DNA from: JAEUSF01 sp964484145
GTDB lineage: Bacteria > Patescibacteriota > Doudnabacteria > UBA920
DNA: 64,000 nt
Reading direction: 5' to 3'
NCBI GenBank assembly: GCA_964484145.1
Contig: CAZAED010000001.1
Span: 1 to 64,000, forward strand
A model generated the notes under the pieces. It was not told the origin of the DNA, did not search any database, and saw only the letters and a list, made by a program, of their open reading frames with translations. The position numbers and the translations under genes are program-made. Shown in pieces: positions 44,101 through 52,051 of the stretch (position 1 is the stretch's first letter; the number at the start of each line of letters is the position of its first letter).

Positions 44101-46458
44101 ATTATTGGTTTTCAACAATTCCAAAATTTTTATTAAGCCGGAAAAAGCCTGCTCATTATAGGTGGCAGTTGGTAGCGCTTTTGGACTATAGTCGGCCCAA
44201 GCATTTCCTCCTAGCCAAACAGTGTTATATCCTTCAGCTTTTATTTGTGGCAAAACTTTCGCTAAATTCTCATAAGAATCAGGTATGCTTTTAGGGAAGT
44301 CATACCAAGTAACACTTTTAATATCTTTATACGCTCTCAAATTAGTTGGGCCATAAACCACCGTTGAATTATTATTTATTGTCGAAAAAGTGGTTGGCAC
44401 TGGAGTTGGTGTTGGTTGGGCCAATATAGCTGGGGCTAATTTAAAACTTTTTGGATTGCCAAGCAAAATTGCGTTATAAGCGTTGTCAGACAAATCTATT
44501 GCCCAAGCCCAAACCTGGTGGTACTGGCCATCCTTAAGCTGATTTGGAATTTGAAAATTAAACGCGTGAGTGCCTACGTCGCCTCTGTAGTCCCCTGCAG
44601 TCGCTTCCACGGGAGAAGCTCCTGCCGTACCTGCGTTCTTGTCAAAATACAAATGCACCTTTACGGCTTGGGAATTGTTGTCGTTGTCTATGGCCCAACC
44701 AAAAATTTTACCGTCGCTACTTATACCGTCTAAATAACCAATCGGCCTACGGTTAGAAATATTCGTAACAGGAGCCGAAGTAAAGCTTAAATTAAATTTA
44801 ATATCACGACCGGTTTCTTCGCTAAAACCACTTCCTCCGTTACTGCTCTTAAGTAAACGACCCTGGCTGTAAATGTTGTTTTCGTTATAAGCATAACCAT
44901 AACAACCTGCGGTTATAATATTTGATTTAAGCAGCAACCCATATTCCTGCCCTGCCTCAACCGCTACATTAAGCGGCAGTGAAATTTTGTTTGGCGCAAA
45001 ATCAATTTTGCCGGGCGGGGTTAAATAACCGTCAGTTGTTTTGCGGGACGAAACACTAAAGCTAGCTAAAGCCGGCAACGCGGGCTGGTTGCCGTTTAAT
45101 TTTACAACCTGAACACTTAAATCAGCATTCGGCAATACGCTGCCGTCTAAACTACCGTCTTTGCTGTCTGGCCTACTTTGAGGACCGCTTTGAAAAGTTA
45201 CAAAATCAACAGCAGCTAATTGCCCTGAATTTGCTGGCTTAAAAGTTTGCATTAACTCCTTGCCGCCAATATCACAAGCGCTTACAAAACTATCCGTGCT
45301 TGGAACTGACTGGCAGCTTAAAACCGGTTTGTTACTTGAGTCAAAAGTCAAAGGTCCCCAGTAGTAATTACCTAGTCCTTGATTAGCAAAAATTGTACCG
45401 GGTGGCGTAGAACTATGCCACAAATCACTCATATACAAATACTCGCCATTAAGCGTTGCCACATAAGTCGGCTGCCCGCCGCAAGAGTTAGGGTTAATAA
45501 TCCCGCCATCTTGCCAAGGTCCATTAATAGAAGAAGAAAATAAATACCGAGTCGGCGTACCCGAACAATAAGGACAGTTGTGACTATAAATTAAAAAGTA
45601 AGTGCCGTTTCTTTTTATTAAAGTCGGCGCTTCACCTTCAAAGCCGGTATTAATCATTTCACCTACCGAGTCGGTAAAACTAGCATTTAGTTTTTCAATT
45701 ACCAAATCTCCGACTTCAGGAATTCCGGTATTATAGTTAGTATGGATTAAATAGGCGGCACCATTATCATCCAAAAACAAAGCTTCGTCCCCGTTCCAAG
45801 TATAGTGAACATTCTGGGCAAGCTTTGGGTTTGTAAAAGGTCCGGCTGGCGAGGAGCTTTCCATTACCCAATAACTCATTTCAGCTGCAATGTTAAACCA
45901 TAATACATAACCGCCACCCGCTGTTGCTGGTCTGGCTAATATATGCGGCCTAAAACAACCAATATTTGGACAATTCTTATTTGAATCTTGTCCTTGCCAT
46001 GTACTTGGATCAAATAACAATCGCTCAAATTTCCAATTACGCAAATCTGTGGAAGAATAAACTTTAAACCCGCAAAACGGTGTCTGATTATAATTTAAAC
46101 TTAAATATTTAAAACCGCAGGTGTAAGATGTGCCATATAAGTAGTAAGTTCCGTTAAAATATTGAATTTCACCGTCGTGCGCGTCTATGGCATTGCCATC
46201 TGTATCAAACCTGGTTACTTGCTGACCCTGGCTAGTAAAATTAGTCTGCGCGCTGTTAAATGCACCTAAAACCTTGCCCTTACTTAATTCTGCGCTATCA
46301 GTTTTTGCCATAGAGAGGCTTATATCGTTGATTTCCGCGCTTGCCAACCAAACTGCGGAAGCCGAAGAAGCAGCAAAAAACAGGACTATAGCCAAGCCAA
46401 TAGCCGGAGCAACTTGAGCGCGCATAATGCTGCGCGACCATTCAAAAAAAGTTTTCAT
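41188..46458 (-). CDS. Secreted multidomain glycosidase with SLH domains
   Basis: 1,756 residues from the ATG at 46458, where a signal peptide starts (AIGLAIVLFFAASSASA); the longer frame begins with TTG. Order: a GH43-like five-bladed propeller (DAHDGEIQYFNGTYYLYGTS, then EGEAPTLIKRNGTYFLIYS) to about residue 390; a beta domain; a TIM-barrel glycosidase-like domain of the GH5 kind near 720-1060 (YNTVWLGGNAWADYS, VFTEGSEGS, PLIIGEMGAGF); Ig-like and cysteine-pair modules separated by PTPTP linkers; a module around GLYGFSN..NSAEIALP present twice; and SLH-type repeats at the end (FNDVSQSNQYYSFI, FRDVPSTNPAFA). It is probably displayed on the S-layer to trim arabinan/galactan-like or other glycans. 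Substrate is inference. Confidence 0.85.
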   Translation of the reverse strand: MKTFFEWSRSIMRAQVAPAIGLAIVLFFAASSASAVWLASAEINDISLSMAKTDSAELSKGKVLGAFNSAQTNFTSQGQQVTRFDTDGNAIDAHDGEIQYFNGTYYLYGTSYTCGFKYLSLNYNQTPFCGFKVYSSTDLRNWKFERLLFDPSTWQGQDSNKNCPNIGCFRPHILARPATAGGGYVLWFNIAAEMSYWVMESSSPAGPFTNPKLAQNVHYTWNGDEALFLDDNGAAYLIHTNYNTGIPEVGDLVIEKLNASFTDSVGEMINTGFEGEAPTLIKRNGTYFLIYSHNCPYCSGTPTRYLFSSSINGPWQDGGIINPNSCGGQPTYVATLNGEYLYMSDLWHSSTPPGTIFANQGLGNYYWGPLTFDSSNKPVLSCQSVPSTDSFVSACDIGGKELMQTFKPANSGQLAAVDFVTFQSGPQSRPDSKDGSLDGSVLPNADLSVQVVKLNGNQPALPALASFSVSSRKTTDGYLTPPGKIDFAPNKISLPLNVAVEAGQEYGLLLKSNIITAGCYGYAYNENNIYSQGRLLKSSNGGSGFSEETGRDIKFNLSFTSAPVTNISNRRPIGYLDGISSDGKIFGWAIDNDNNSQAVKVHLYFDKNAGTAGASPVEATAGDYRGDVGTHAFNFQIPNQLKDGQYHQVWAWAIDLSDNAYNAILLGNPKSFKLAPAILAQPTPTPVPTTFSTINNNSTVVYGPTNLRAYKDIKSVTWYDFPKSIPDSYENLAKVLPQIKAEGYNTVWLGGNAWADYSPKALPTATYNEQAFSGLIKILELLKTNNMEAVIGLNYLGQGWSPEGIDACRWMLDETMYKAFEDYSKEFLSRIQNYSNNVYIVVFTEGSEGSCLGDPYKPELRPGLLSAFQSRLGSWPLRVPPALRSKFRIGYHDYALINENYSGGQSPLSNPNPYDFMSMVAYGLTGKTDTQIVEEVKLKASRFKVLYPYTPLIIGEMGAGFCVPYSEDIQAQNVKALVNAAISNGLGFNLWQWKSLPDNSECLDQYGLGIHKNDGTTLRKSATAVSSILVPGFVQTVLPTPTPYINLPLACVNRTFNQSASGYYSSVVGGTKLSSIQPNQQYFVKCNYGTISSHITLEGGTASSCVYVGWDNLSAVFKCTTPSNGLQLSMACRMNNNPASDNSCNISNSLGNLNVEEQVSVSPRVGQLVSRYGTVYLVAQNGLYGFSNTATFYSWNFNFANILSANSAEIALPEIGIVPVKLPCFSSVSAQIASGVTSCDVVPAPTITPTPSPSAQALSIVTSTLPNAIAGQSYSSVIQLSGGVAPYTWQLVSTTYPSACCILGLNGNLGPIYSSSISFNTQSGTTVTSSYLGSYSWTIKVTDASGSIATKNIYLTVNPAVLTPTPTPVPTIIPTPTPVPTVTIVPTPTPTTLACVQRSFNTANSGIYSGASKISSLTPGQNFTARCDYGIVSGYITLDGNGATNCSWGGWSGTSALFNCIAPLQTGYYNVSCKMTNNQAADNSCSSLNSIGSYYVGLNPTPTPTPIPTVTPTPTPVAVYPRVGQLVNINSTVYLVGQNGRYGFPDLAIFNSWGLNFANVVVANSAEIALPQVGIVPTKLSCYNDIISQITANVTSCPDPVITRDVMAKKLVEKFPLNVSIGLSPSFNDVSQSNQYYSFIEQIYSRGITNGCYYDAASGIRNYCPTEPVKRWQAMLFLSRALGNRVDLTGIPTQQAFRDVPSTNPAFAQTQYFYQREVTIGCRINTDGTRDFCPDDNLTESQFNLLVERIYSAIGY

Positions 46459-46720
46459 TTTATTTTTGCCTGCCCCGTAGTAAACGCCACAGATTGTGAG
46501 ATTATACGAGCGCAAGATTGTTAATTTTTGTTTCTAGCCGGTAGTTACGCAAATTTTAGCGTTTTACTACACGGGGTTTCTATTTTGATTAAACTGATTT
46601 TGGTTTAACCAAATATTTTGGCTATCTCTTGCCTAATTTTGGGCAGAAAGATAACTTAATTTCTTTAATTATAGCACAAACAAATATTTTTGGCAAATTT
46701 TTTCTTTGCCAATAAAAAAG
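46459..46720. other. Leader and AT-rich spacer upstream of the SLH glycosidase gene
   Basis: A TATAAT on the minus strand at 46501-46506 and a GGGGCAGG stretch upstream of the ATG fit a short leader. TTGGCAAA/TTTGCCAA (46690-46712) forms an 8-bp hairpin. I see no gene. Confidence 0.55.
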
Positions 46721-46765
46721 CGCAGGGTGATGTCTGATCGGTAGATCGAGACAAAGCACCCTGCG
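46721..46765 (-). terminator. Terminator of the GC-rich secreted protein gene at 46818
   Basis: CGCAGGGTG/CACCCTGCG with an inner TGTCT...AGACA stem, then CTTTTTTATT on the minus strand. A second palindrome, GGACACGTGTCC within GCGGAC...GTCCGC (46781-46800), lies between it and the gene. Confidence 0.88.
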
Positions 46766-46817
46766 GCCTAACTGCTGTTAGCGGACGGACACGTGTCCGC
46801 CGCCAAAAGAGAGATAG

Positions 46818-47693
46818 TTAGCGAGGAGGTGAGATGATCGGCACGGCCACTGCATTACTGTTGCGGGGCAGTGCCGGCTGCTCGAACATTACAGTGCTGG
46901 TGTACGGATCGCCCAGCACCGTCAGCGTTATATAGGCGCGCGCCCTCCTCTCGTGGAAATTGGAAGGCACTCGAACAACATTGCCCGTGGGCGTCAACTC
47001 CATAGGCGATATCTGAGCAACAGTTCCGCCGTTGACGACTTCCTGACGCACCAGCGCAGTCCCGCTTGGGAACATCCCTCGAATCTCGAGAGTGTCCCCC
47101 ACAAGCCTAACTTCCCGGATGCTACCGTCCCACCTGTCTTCGGATCCGTCCGAGTTGAGTTTCAGTGAAATGAAGTTTTGCTGGATTATGTTGTGTATGC
47201 CACTCGGCGTTACAGACCAAACAATCACCTCGACGAAATACACCCCGTCGGGATCTGCGTTGGAAAACTCCCGCGAAAACACATTGAGTTTGTCGTTCCG
47301 TCCAAAACCACGATAGAAATATCCGAACATGGCGCCCTCTGCGTCGAAGTACTCAATTCGCGACCCATCTGGGTAACGATTCGCGCTTGGCAGCATAACA
47401 CGAGCCGAGATGTGATAAGTTCCTTCGAGCAAATCAGAAGGAAGAAGCACCAAATTGAGACGGTCTTTGTTGCTGAAATACTGCCCGTTGGTTCGAACGA
47501 AGAACAAAGGCCATCTCTGGGACTGTTGGACGGATGCGGCACGTTGCTCGCTTTTCTGCAGCTGCAACAGCGGGGACACTCCGCCGAATTGATTAAAAGC
47601 CTGCTCGGCAGTGATGCGAGGCATTTCCTGAGCGAAAGCGATGCTAGTCGCGGTGAACGCGAGCGATAAAACCAAGTTGATCAAATGGGACAT
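46818..47693 (-). CDS. GC-rich secreted protein of unknown family
   Basis: 291 residues. The start is fixed by AGGAGAGGGA before the ATG, identical to the start region of the gene at 34842. A signal peptide (LINLVLSLAFTATSIAFAQ) leads to a glutamine-rich stretch and then beta-rich sequence (YHISARVMLP, GVYFVEVIVW, VRLVGDTLEIRGMFPSG) like tandem Ig-type folds, ending in a proline tail. I know no family. Base composition is higher in G+C than its neighbours; it has a perfect-consensus promoter and its own terminator. Confidence 0.7.
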   Translation of the reverse strand: MSHLINLVLSLAFTATSIAFAQEMPRITAEQAFNQFGGVSPLLQLQKSEQRAASVQQSQRWPLFFVRTNGQYFSNKDRLNLVLLPSDLLEGTYHISARVMLPSANRYPDGSRIEYFDAEGAMFGYFYRGFGRNDKLNVFSREFSNADPDGVYFVEVIVWSVTPSGIHNIIQQNFISLKLNSDGSEDRWDGSIREVRLVGDTLEIRGMFPSGTALVRQEVVNGGTVAQISPMELTPTGNVVRVPSNFHERRARAYITLTVLGDPYTSTVMFEQPALPRNSNAVAVPIISPPR

Positions 47694-47880
47694 TTCCCTC
47701 TCCTACATTGAATTCCCAGCTAAAAACTCTGGGGGAAACTAGACAAAATTAGTAACTAGTTACTCATTACTAATAACTAATTACTATTTCATCCAAATTC
47801 CCCAGAATTTTACTAATAACTCTCTCTATAATCCTCCTAAGGATATTTATAAAAGAACATCTGGGCACAGTTGGCACAGA
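47694..47880 (-). promoter_or_regulatory. Long leader of gene 46818 with repeat-filled stem
   Basis: CTGGGG(G)AA and TTCCCCAG pair across a short-period repeat (47748-47789, TTAGTAACTAGTTACTC-type units). AGGAGAGGGA precedes the ATG. The repeat thus sits on a hairpin loop in the message. Confidence 0.55.
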
Positions 47881-47886
47881 CATATA

Positions 47887-47915
47887 ATTATACACCTTTT
47901 TGACCATTTTGTCAA
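47887..47915 (-). promoter_or_regulatory. Consensus promoter of gene 46818
   Basis: Minus-strand TTGACA (47910-47915), 17 nt, TATAAT (47887-47892): a perfect match to the sigma-70-type consensus. The start is near 47880. Confidence 0.88.
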
Positions 47916-47954
47916 GATTTTAATATAAATTACCCTTATTTAAGCAATAAAAAA

Positions 47955-47977
47955 CCACCCCCTCTTAATGGGAGTGG
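47955..47977 (-). terminator. Terminator of the Ig-like secreted protein gene
   Basis: CCACTCCC/GGGGGTGG on the minus strand (8 bp with one G-U) followed by TTTTTT. Confidence 0.82.
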
Positions 47978-47991
47978 CTTTTACCAATGGT

Positions 47992-49785
47992 TTAACGAAT
48001 TGAGCTACCGCTTCTATAAGCGTAAAATTCTGTAGCATTTACTTCCACTACACTATTTGGGTCTATATTTAACCTAGAAGCGGCAGAGGGATAAATGTAT
48101 CTTTTAACCGTATCTTCTATTTTATATACTCTGGCATTGCCTTTTAGTTTTATATAGTCAACCGAGTCGTAACTGTCTAAATCTTCCTGGCTAATGGTTT
48201 GTATATTTTCCCAGCGGTTGCCGTAAGACAAAAATACACGGGCGGACAGTATAGGCATTTTTAGACAGCTGGCGGTTACAAAATATATAGTTGGGTCGTC
48301 GTCCACTTTTGCCGTCTTTGGTCCGCAGCCGGCTGTTGGAGGCGTAGGAGTATAAGTGGGCGTGGGAGTAGGATAAGCGGAAGGAATACCAGTTCCCACA
48401 GTAAACATACTGCCTGAGTTGCCCGTGTAATTAAAACTGTATCCGTTATAAGTAGCCTTAACTATTTTATATACTCCCGGAGTAGTAATAACTGAATTAG
48501 GCGGAGCGTTAAAGCCTAACGGAACCGTTATTCCCCCAATATGAAATTTGTTGGACAAATAACTCCCAACATCTGCCCTGTAAACCATTGTACTAGTGTT
48601 AAGTACATAATATTTAGAGGGGTCATTTACATTTTGAAAAGATATAGCTACGCTAACTGGCTTGTCGTTGTCATATGCCCAGCCAGAAACTAAATCGGCT
48701 GAAACCGAATCAAGCCAACCTTCGTTGTAATTAGCATAGGGAGTTGGCAAAGGCGCTGGAGTAGGAGTGGGGGTGTAAGTGGAAGCAGGATTTACAGTTA
48801 AAATATACGAGTAACTTAAGTTGGCAGAATATTGGTCGGTTAAATTTAACGTGACTGTATAAACACCTGCTGTTGTAGGAGTGCCTAAAATATTTACCGA
48901 GGCTTTTCCCGGAGAACCTTCAATACCAGGCAAAATTCCGTATGTAGTATTAGGCCCAGAGGCACTGCCTGTGGTTATACCCGGAGGAAGTCCGGTAAAA
49001 GTCGCGTTACTGGCGTAAGGAGTACCTGTGGTAATATATTGCAAATTTATTTTGGCGCTATAATATGTACCAACTGTAGCCGCAGGCAATTGCGTGGTGT
49101 TAATTTGAAAATAAGCGTAAGAATTTACATTAGCCGGTTTAATAGTTAAGTAAACTGTCTTAGTAGTTGTATTGCCAACAGAGTCTGTAACTTTAAGTTT
49201 CCAATAATAGCTACCCGGATGATTCTCAACTGTGCTGGCAGTTTGCGTGTTAAAAGTCGGACCGTCGCCGGAAATTCCCAAAACGCAACAACCGGAAGGG
49301 TAGTTGGTATCTATTGGGGTCCATTTGTAAGGCGCAACGCCTCCGCTTGCCGCAAGTTGTGTTGTATAAGCTTGTCCTACTGTGGCATCTGGCAAACTCG
49401 TTGTGGTAATTTGCAAATCAGAAGTTACTGTCCAGTTTAAAACCTTAATAGCAGTAGCTCCAAGGGCGTCCGTTACTTGAAAAGTCCAAATATAGGCTCC
49501 TGCCGGACTAACTATAGTAGCAGATGTTTGGGTATTAAAAACACCGTTATTATTTACCCCCAAAACACAACAATTAGTACCTTGCACGCCGGAAGGGGTA
49601 ATAATCGACGGAGCCGACCAAGTATAAGGAGCCACACCCCCTGTAGCTTGAAGTTGATACGAGTAAGGCTGGCCGACCGTAGCACTAGGAAGACTGGTAG
49701 TGGTTATTTGCAATGCCTCAGCCCTGGCTACTTGAACCGGGAGCAGCAAACTTGCAAAAACTATACTAAACAAAATTCTTTTCAT
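47992..49785 (-). CDS. Secreted Ig-like protein
   Basis: 597 residues with a signal peptide (ILFSIVFASLLLPVQVARA). Three putative-Ig (He_PIG-type) modules follow, each beginning LQITTTSLPxATVGQxY or INTTQLPAATVGTYY and containing GGVAPY and NTQT. A PTPTPAP linker leads to a domain with GWAYDNDKPVSV, similar to one in the SLH protein (GWAIDNDNNSQAV), then a second PTPTPTYTPTP linker and a C-terminal module ending in IEDTVKRYIYPSAASRLN. The last kind of module recurs in Patescibacteria secreted proteins. No catalytic motif is visible; the role is probably structural or adhesive. Confidence 0.82.
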   Translation of the reverse strand: MKRILFSIVFASLLLPVQVARAEALQITTTSLPSATVGQPYSYQLQATGGVAPYTWSAPSIITPSGVQGTNCCVLGVNNNGVFNTQTSATIVSPAGAYIWTFQVTDALGATAIKVLNWTVTSDLQITTTSLPDATVGQAYTTQLAASGGVAPYKWTPIDTNYPSGCCVLGISGDGPTFNTQTASTVENHPGSYYWKLKVTDSVGNTTTKTVYLTIKPANVNSYAYFQINTTQLPAATVGTYYSAKINLQYITTGTPYASNATFTGLPPGITTGSASGPNTTYGILPGIEGSPGKASVNILGTPTTAGVYTVTLNLTDQYSANLSYSYILTVNPASTYTPTPTPAPLPTPYANYNEGWLDSVSADLVSGWAYDNDKPVSVAISFQNVNDPSKYYVLNTSTMVYRADVGSYLSNKFHIGGITVPLGFNAPPNSVITTPGVYKIVKATYNGYSFNYTGNSGSMFTVGTGIPSAYPTPTPTYTPTPPTAGCGPKTAKVDDDPTIYFVTASCLKMPILSARVFLSYGNRWENIQTISQEDLDSYDSVDYIKLKGNARVYKIEDTVKRYIYPSAASRLNIDPNSVVEVNATEFYAYRSGSSIR

Positions 49786-49839
49786 ATATTTTATTTAATT
49801 GTTTATATTTTCATCTTAAGTATAGCAGTTTTTAAAAAA

Positions 49840-49868
49840 TTGAGATAAAAAGTACTGTCTGCTATGCT
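49840..49868 (+). promoter_or_regulatory. Promoter of pbpC, predicted leaderless
   Basis: TTGAGA (49840-49845), 17 nt, TATGCT (49863-49868). +1 is predicted at about 49875, 3 nt before the ATG at 49878. Confidence 0.6.
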
Positions 49869-49877
49869 ATGTGGGCT

Positions 49878-52010
49878 ATGGACAAATGGCTTAGTAAAAT
49901 TAAAAACCTTAAAAAACCCTGGAAAATTGCCGGGGTGGTTTTGGTGGTGTTAATTATTTTTTGGCAAATTGTTTCCAAAGTTTTGGTTAATAGGTTAATA
50001 ACTACTTACCAAAACCAAGAGTCGCAAATTTTGTACGACAGGAATGGAAAATTAATTAGCATAAAACCAAACCCAAAAGGTTACTACAACCAGTTCTTAA
50101 CCCTTCCCCCAAAAGAAGCGGAGAATATTTTACTAAAAAAAGAAGACAAATATTTTTATTGGCACTTTGGTATAAACCCTTTTAGCATAATGCGCGACTT
50201 ATGGGCAAAGTTAATAACAGGAAAAAGAAGCGGCTCCAGCACTCTTTCGCAGCAACTGGTAAAAACACTGCTCGGCAATGAACAAGACCGAGGGGCGAGA
50301 AATAAGTTTAAAGAAATGTTCTATACGCTGGCTTTAGAATGGCATAGGCCAAAAAAAGAAATTTTAACCATGTACTTTAACAGCGTGTACTTTGGCGGAC
50401 TGGCCCAAGGCTACAAAGAAGCTTCTTTTCACTACTTTAACAAACCGCCGGAAAATTTAAGCAGCACGCAAATCCTTTCCCTGCTTTCAACTTTAAACAA
50501 CCCTTCCCAAAGTCAGGCCGGTACAGCGCAAAACTTAAAACGCGCAAAAAATTTAGCTAAAGAGTTTAAATTAAATGTTAGCAATGACGAATGGAACAGT
50601 CTTGGCTTAGTTAAAGCCGACGAACATAGAAATTCCGAAGTCACTTTTGAGCTAGCTAGCCTTAATTTAAATTGTCCGAAAGTTTGCAATCTTACTATAG
50701 ACTCGGAGCTTACAAAAAACTTACGCGGTATTTTAAAAAGAAATTTAGAAAGACCGGACCTAGACACGGCCTCCACCGGCGCGGTAGTGGTAATTAAAAT
50801 GCCGGAAAACGAAGTTGTGGCCATAGTTGGCTCACCGGATACAAGCTCCAGCAGTTTTGGGCACCAAGTAAATATGGCTGTGCGGCCAAGAGCCGTGGGC
50901 TCTACAGCCAAGCCGTTTATATATTTAAAAGCTTTTGAAAAAGGCGCTAGACCCTATACTTTAGTTTCAGATCAGGAACTTAAATACCAAATTGGCACAG
51001 GTTTTGACTTCTTCCCCAAAAACTTTGACGGCCAGTATAGAGGCCAAGTTACTTTAGAAGAAGCTTTAAGCAACAGTCTTAACGTGCCCACAGTACAAGT
51101 ACTAGACTTTGCGGGCCTACAAAATTTTTACAAATTTTTGGGCAGCACTATGGGGTTTAAACCACAGCAGCCGCTGGAAAATTATGAACTGGGCATTGCG
51201 TTAGGAGGACTTGAATCAGACCTTTTAACCTGGTCAAACTATTTTACAATTTTTGGACAAGGTGGCTACCTAAAACCTTTAACCATTTTTAAAAGCGGGT
51301 TTACAGACTCGCCATATTTAAAAACGCCAATGGCAAACCTAAGCAGCTCCCCTGTTTTAGCCGGCGAAAAACAATATGTGGAATTGGTAAATAAAATACT
51401 TTCTAACCGCGATGCAGGCGTGGCCCAGTTTGGCATAAAAAGCAATTTAAATTTACCCTACCAAAATTACGCGCTTAAAACCGGCACCTCGCGCGACTAC
51501 CACGACAGCTGGACTCTGGGTTACAGCCCGGACTTTTTAGTCGGGGTCTGGGTAGGTAACAGTAGCGACAAACCTATGCGCGAAGTTACCGGCCTTTCCG
51601 GAGCAGCCAAAATTTGGCGGGAAACCATGCTCTATATGTACAACTCCCCTTACAACAAAAGCACACAATTTAACTTTAGTGACATAAAGGAATTTAACCA
51701 AACAGGCTCTATAGAGTACGGACTTGTTGGCGACAACTACAAGCACCAAAAAAACTTAATTCTTAATCCCAGCTTAATATTAACTCCCCACCAAGGCGAC
51801 AAATATCTTTTACAAAAAAATACTACTATACCCCTAACTGCAAGCAAAGAAGTAGATTGGTATGTAGACAATAAATTAATAAGTCACTCAACAACAACTA
51901 ACTGGCAACCTAAAGAAGCAGGAAAGTACAAAATAACAGCAGCTTCCAACGAAGGAAAAAAAGAAGAAATAAGCATTGAAATAAATTTGGAAGACAAAAA
52001 AATACCTTAG
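49878..52010 (+). CDS. pbpC: Bifunctional penicillin-binding protein, PbpC type
   Basis: 710 residues from the ATG at 49878; an in-frame ATG three codons earlier would overlap the promoter. One N-terminal membrane helix (GVVLVVLIIFWQIV) is followed by a glycosyltransferase-51 domain (EDKYFYWHFGINPFS near residue 88, GSSTLSQQLVK) that polymerises glycan strands. The transpeptidase follows, with SxxK in GSTAKPF near 340, SxN in SNSLN and KTGTS near 533. A C-terminal Ig-like domain (DKYLLQKNTTIPLTASKEVDWYV) is typical of PbpC. It faces an alpha-2-macroglobulin gene, the partner known for PbpC in E. coli (YfhM). Confidence 0.95.
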   Translation: MDKWLSKIKNLKKPWKIAGVVLVVLIIFWQIVSKVLVNRLITTYQNQESQILYDRNGKLISIKPNPKGYYNQFLTLPPKEAENILLKKEDKYFYWHFGINPFSIMRDLWAKLITGKRSGSSTLSQQLVKTLLGNEQDRGARNKFKEMFYTLALEWHRPKKEILTMYFNSVYFGGLAQGYKEASFHYFNKPPENLSSTQILSLLSTLNNPSQSQAGTAQNLKRAKNLAKEFKLNVSNDEWNSLGLVKADEHRNSEVTFELASLNLNCPKVCNLTIDSELTKNLRGILKRNLERPDLDTASTGAVVVIKMPENEVVAIVGSPDTSSSSFGHQVNMAVRPRAVGSTAKPFIYLKAFEKGARPYTLVSDQELKYQIGTGFDFFPKNFDGQYRGQVTLEEALSNSLNVPTVQVLDFAGLQNFYKFLGSTMGFKPQQPLENYELGIALGGLESDLLTWSNYFTIFGQGGYLKPLTIFKSGFTDSPYLKTPMANLSSSPVLAGEKQYVELVNKILSNRDAGVAQFGIKSNLNLPYQNYALKTGTSRDYHDSWTLGYSPDFLVGVWVGNSSDKPMREVTGLSGAAKIWRETMLYMYNSPYNKSTQFNFSDIKEFNQTGSIEYGLVGDNYKHQKNLILNPSLILTPHQGDKYLLQKNTTIPLTASKEVDWYVDNKLISHSTTTNWQPKEAGKYKITAASNEGKKEEISIEINLEDKKIP

Positions 52011-52031
52011 CCAGTTAGCTAAGGTATTTTT
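51998..52031. terminator. Bidirectional terminator between pbpC and A2M gene
   Basis: A perfect 14-bp stem AAAAATACCTTAGC/GCTAAGGTATTTTT with a 6-nt loop. It has U-tracts on both strands, and the pbpC stop codon lies in the stem. Confidence 0.92.
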
Positions 52032-52051
52032 ATTTAGCGATGTTTTACCGC

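Noticed and set aside
47178..47669. 163-codon plus-strand frame opposite the gene at 46818
   Set aside because: The minus-strand gene has a signal peptide, a strong ribosome-binding site and a consensus promoter. The opposite frame has none and is an effect of GC-rich codons.
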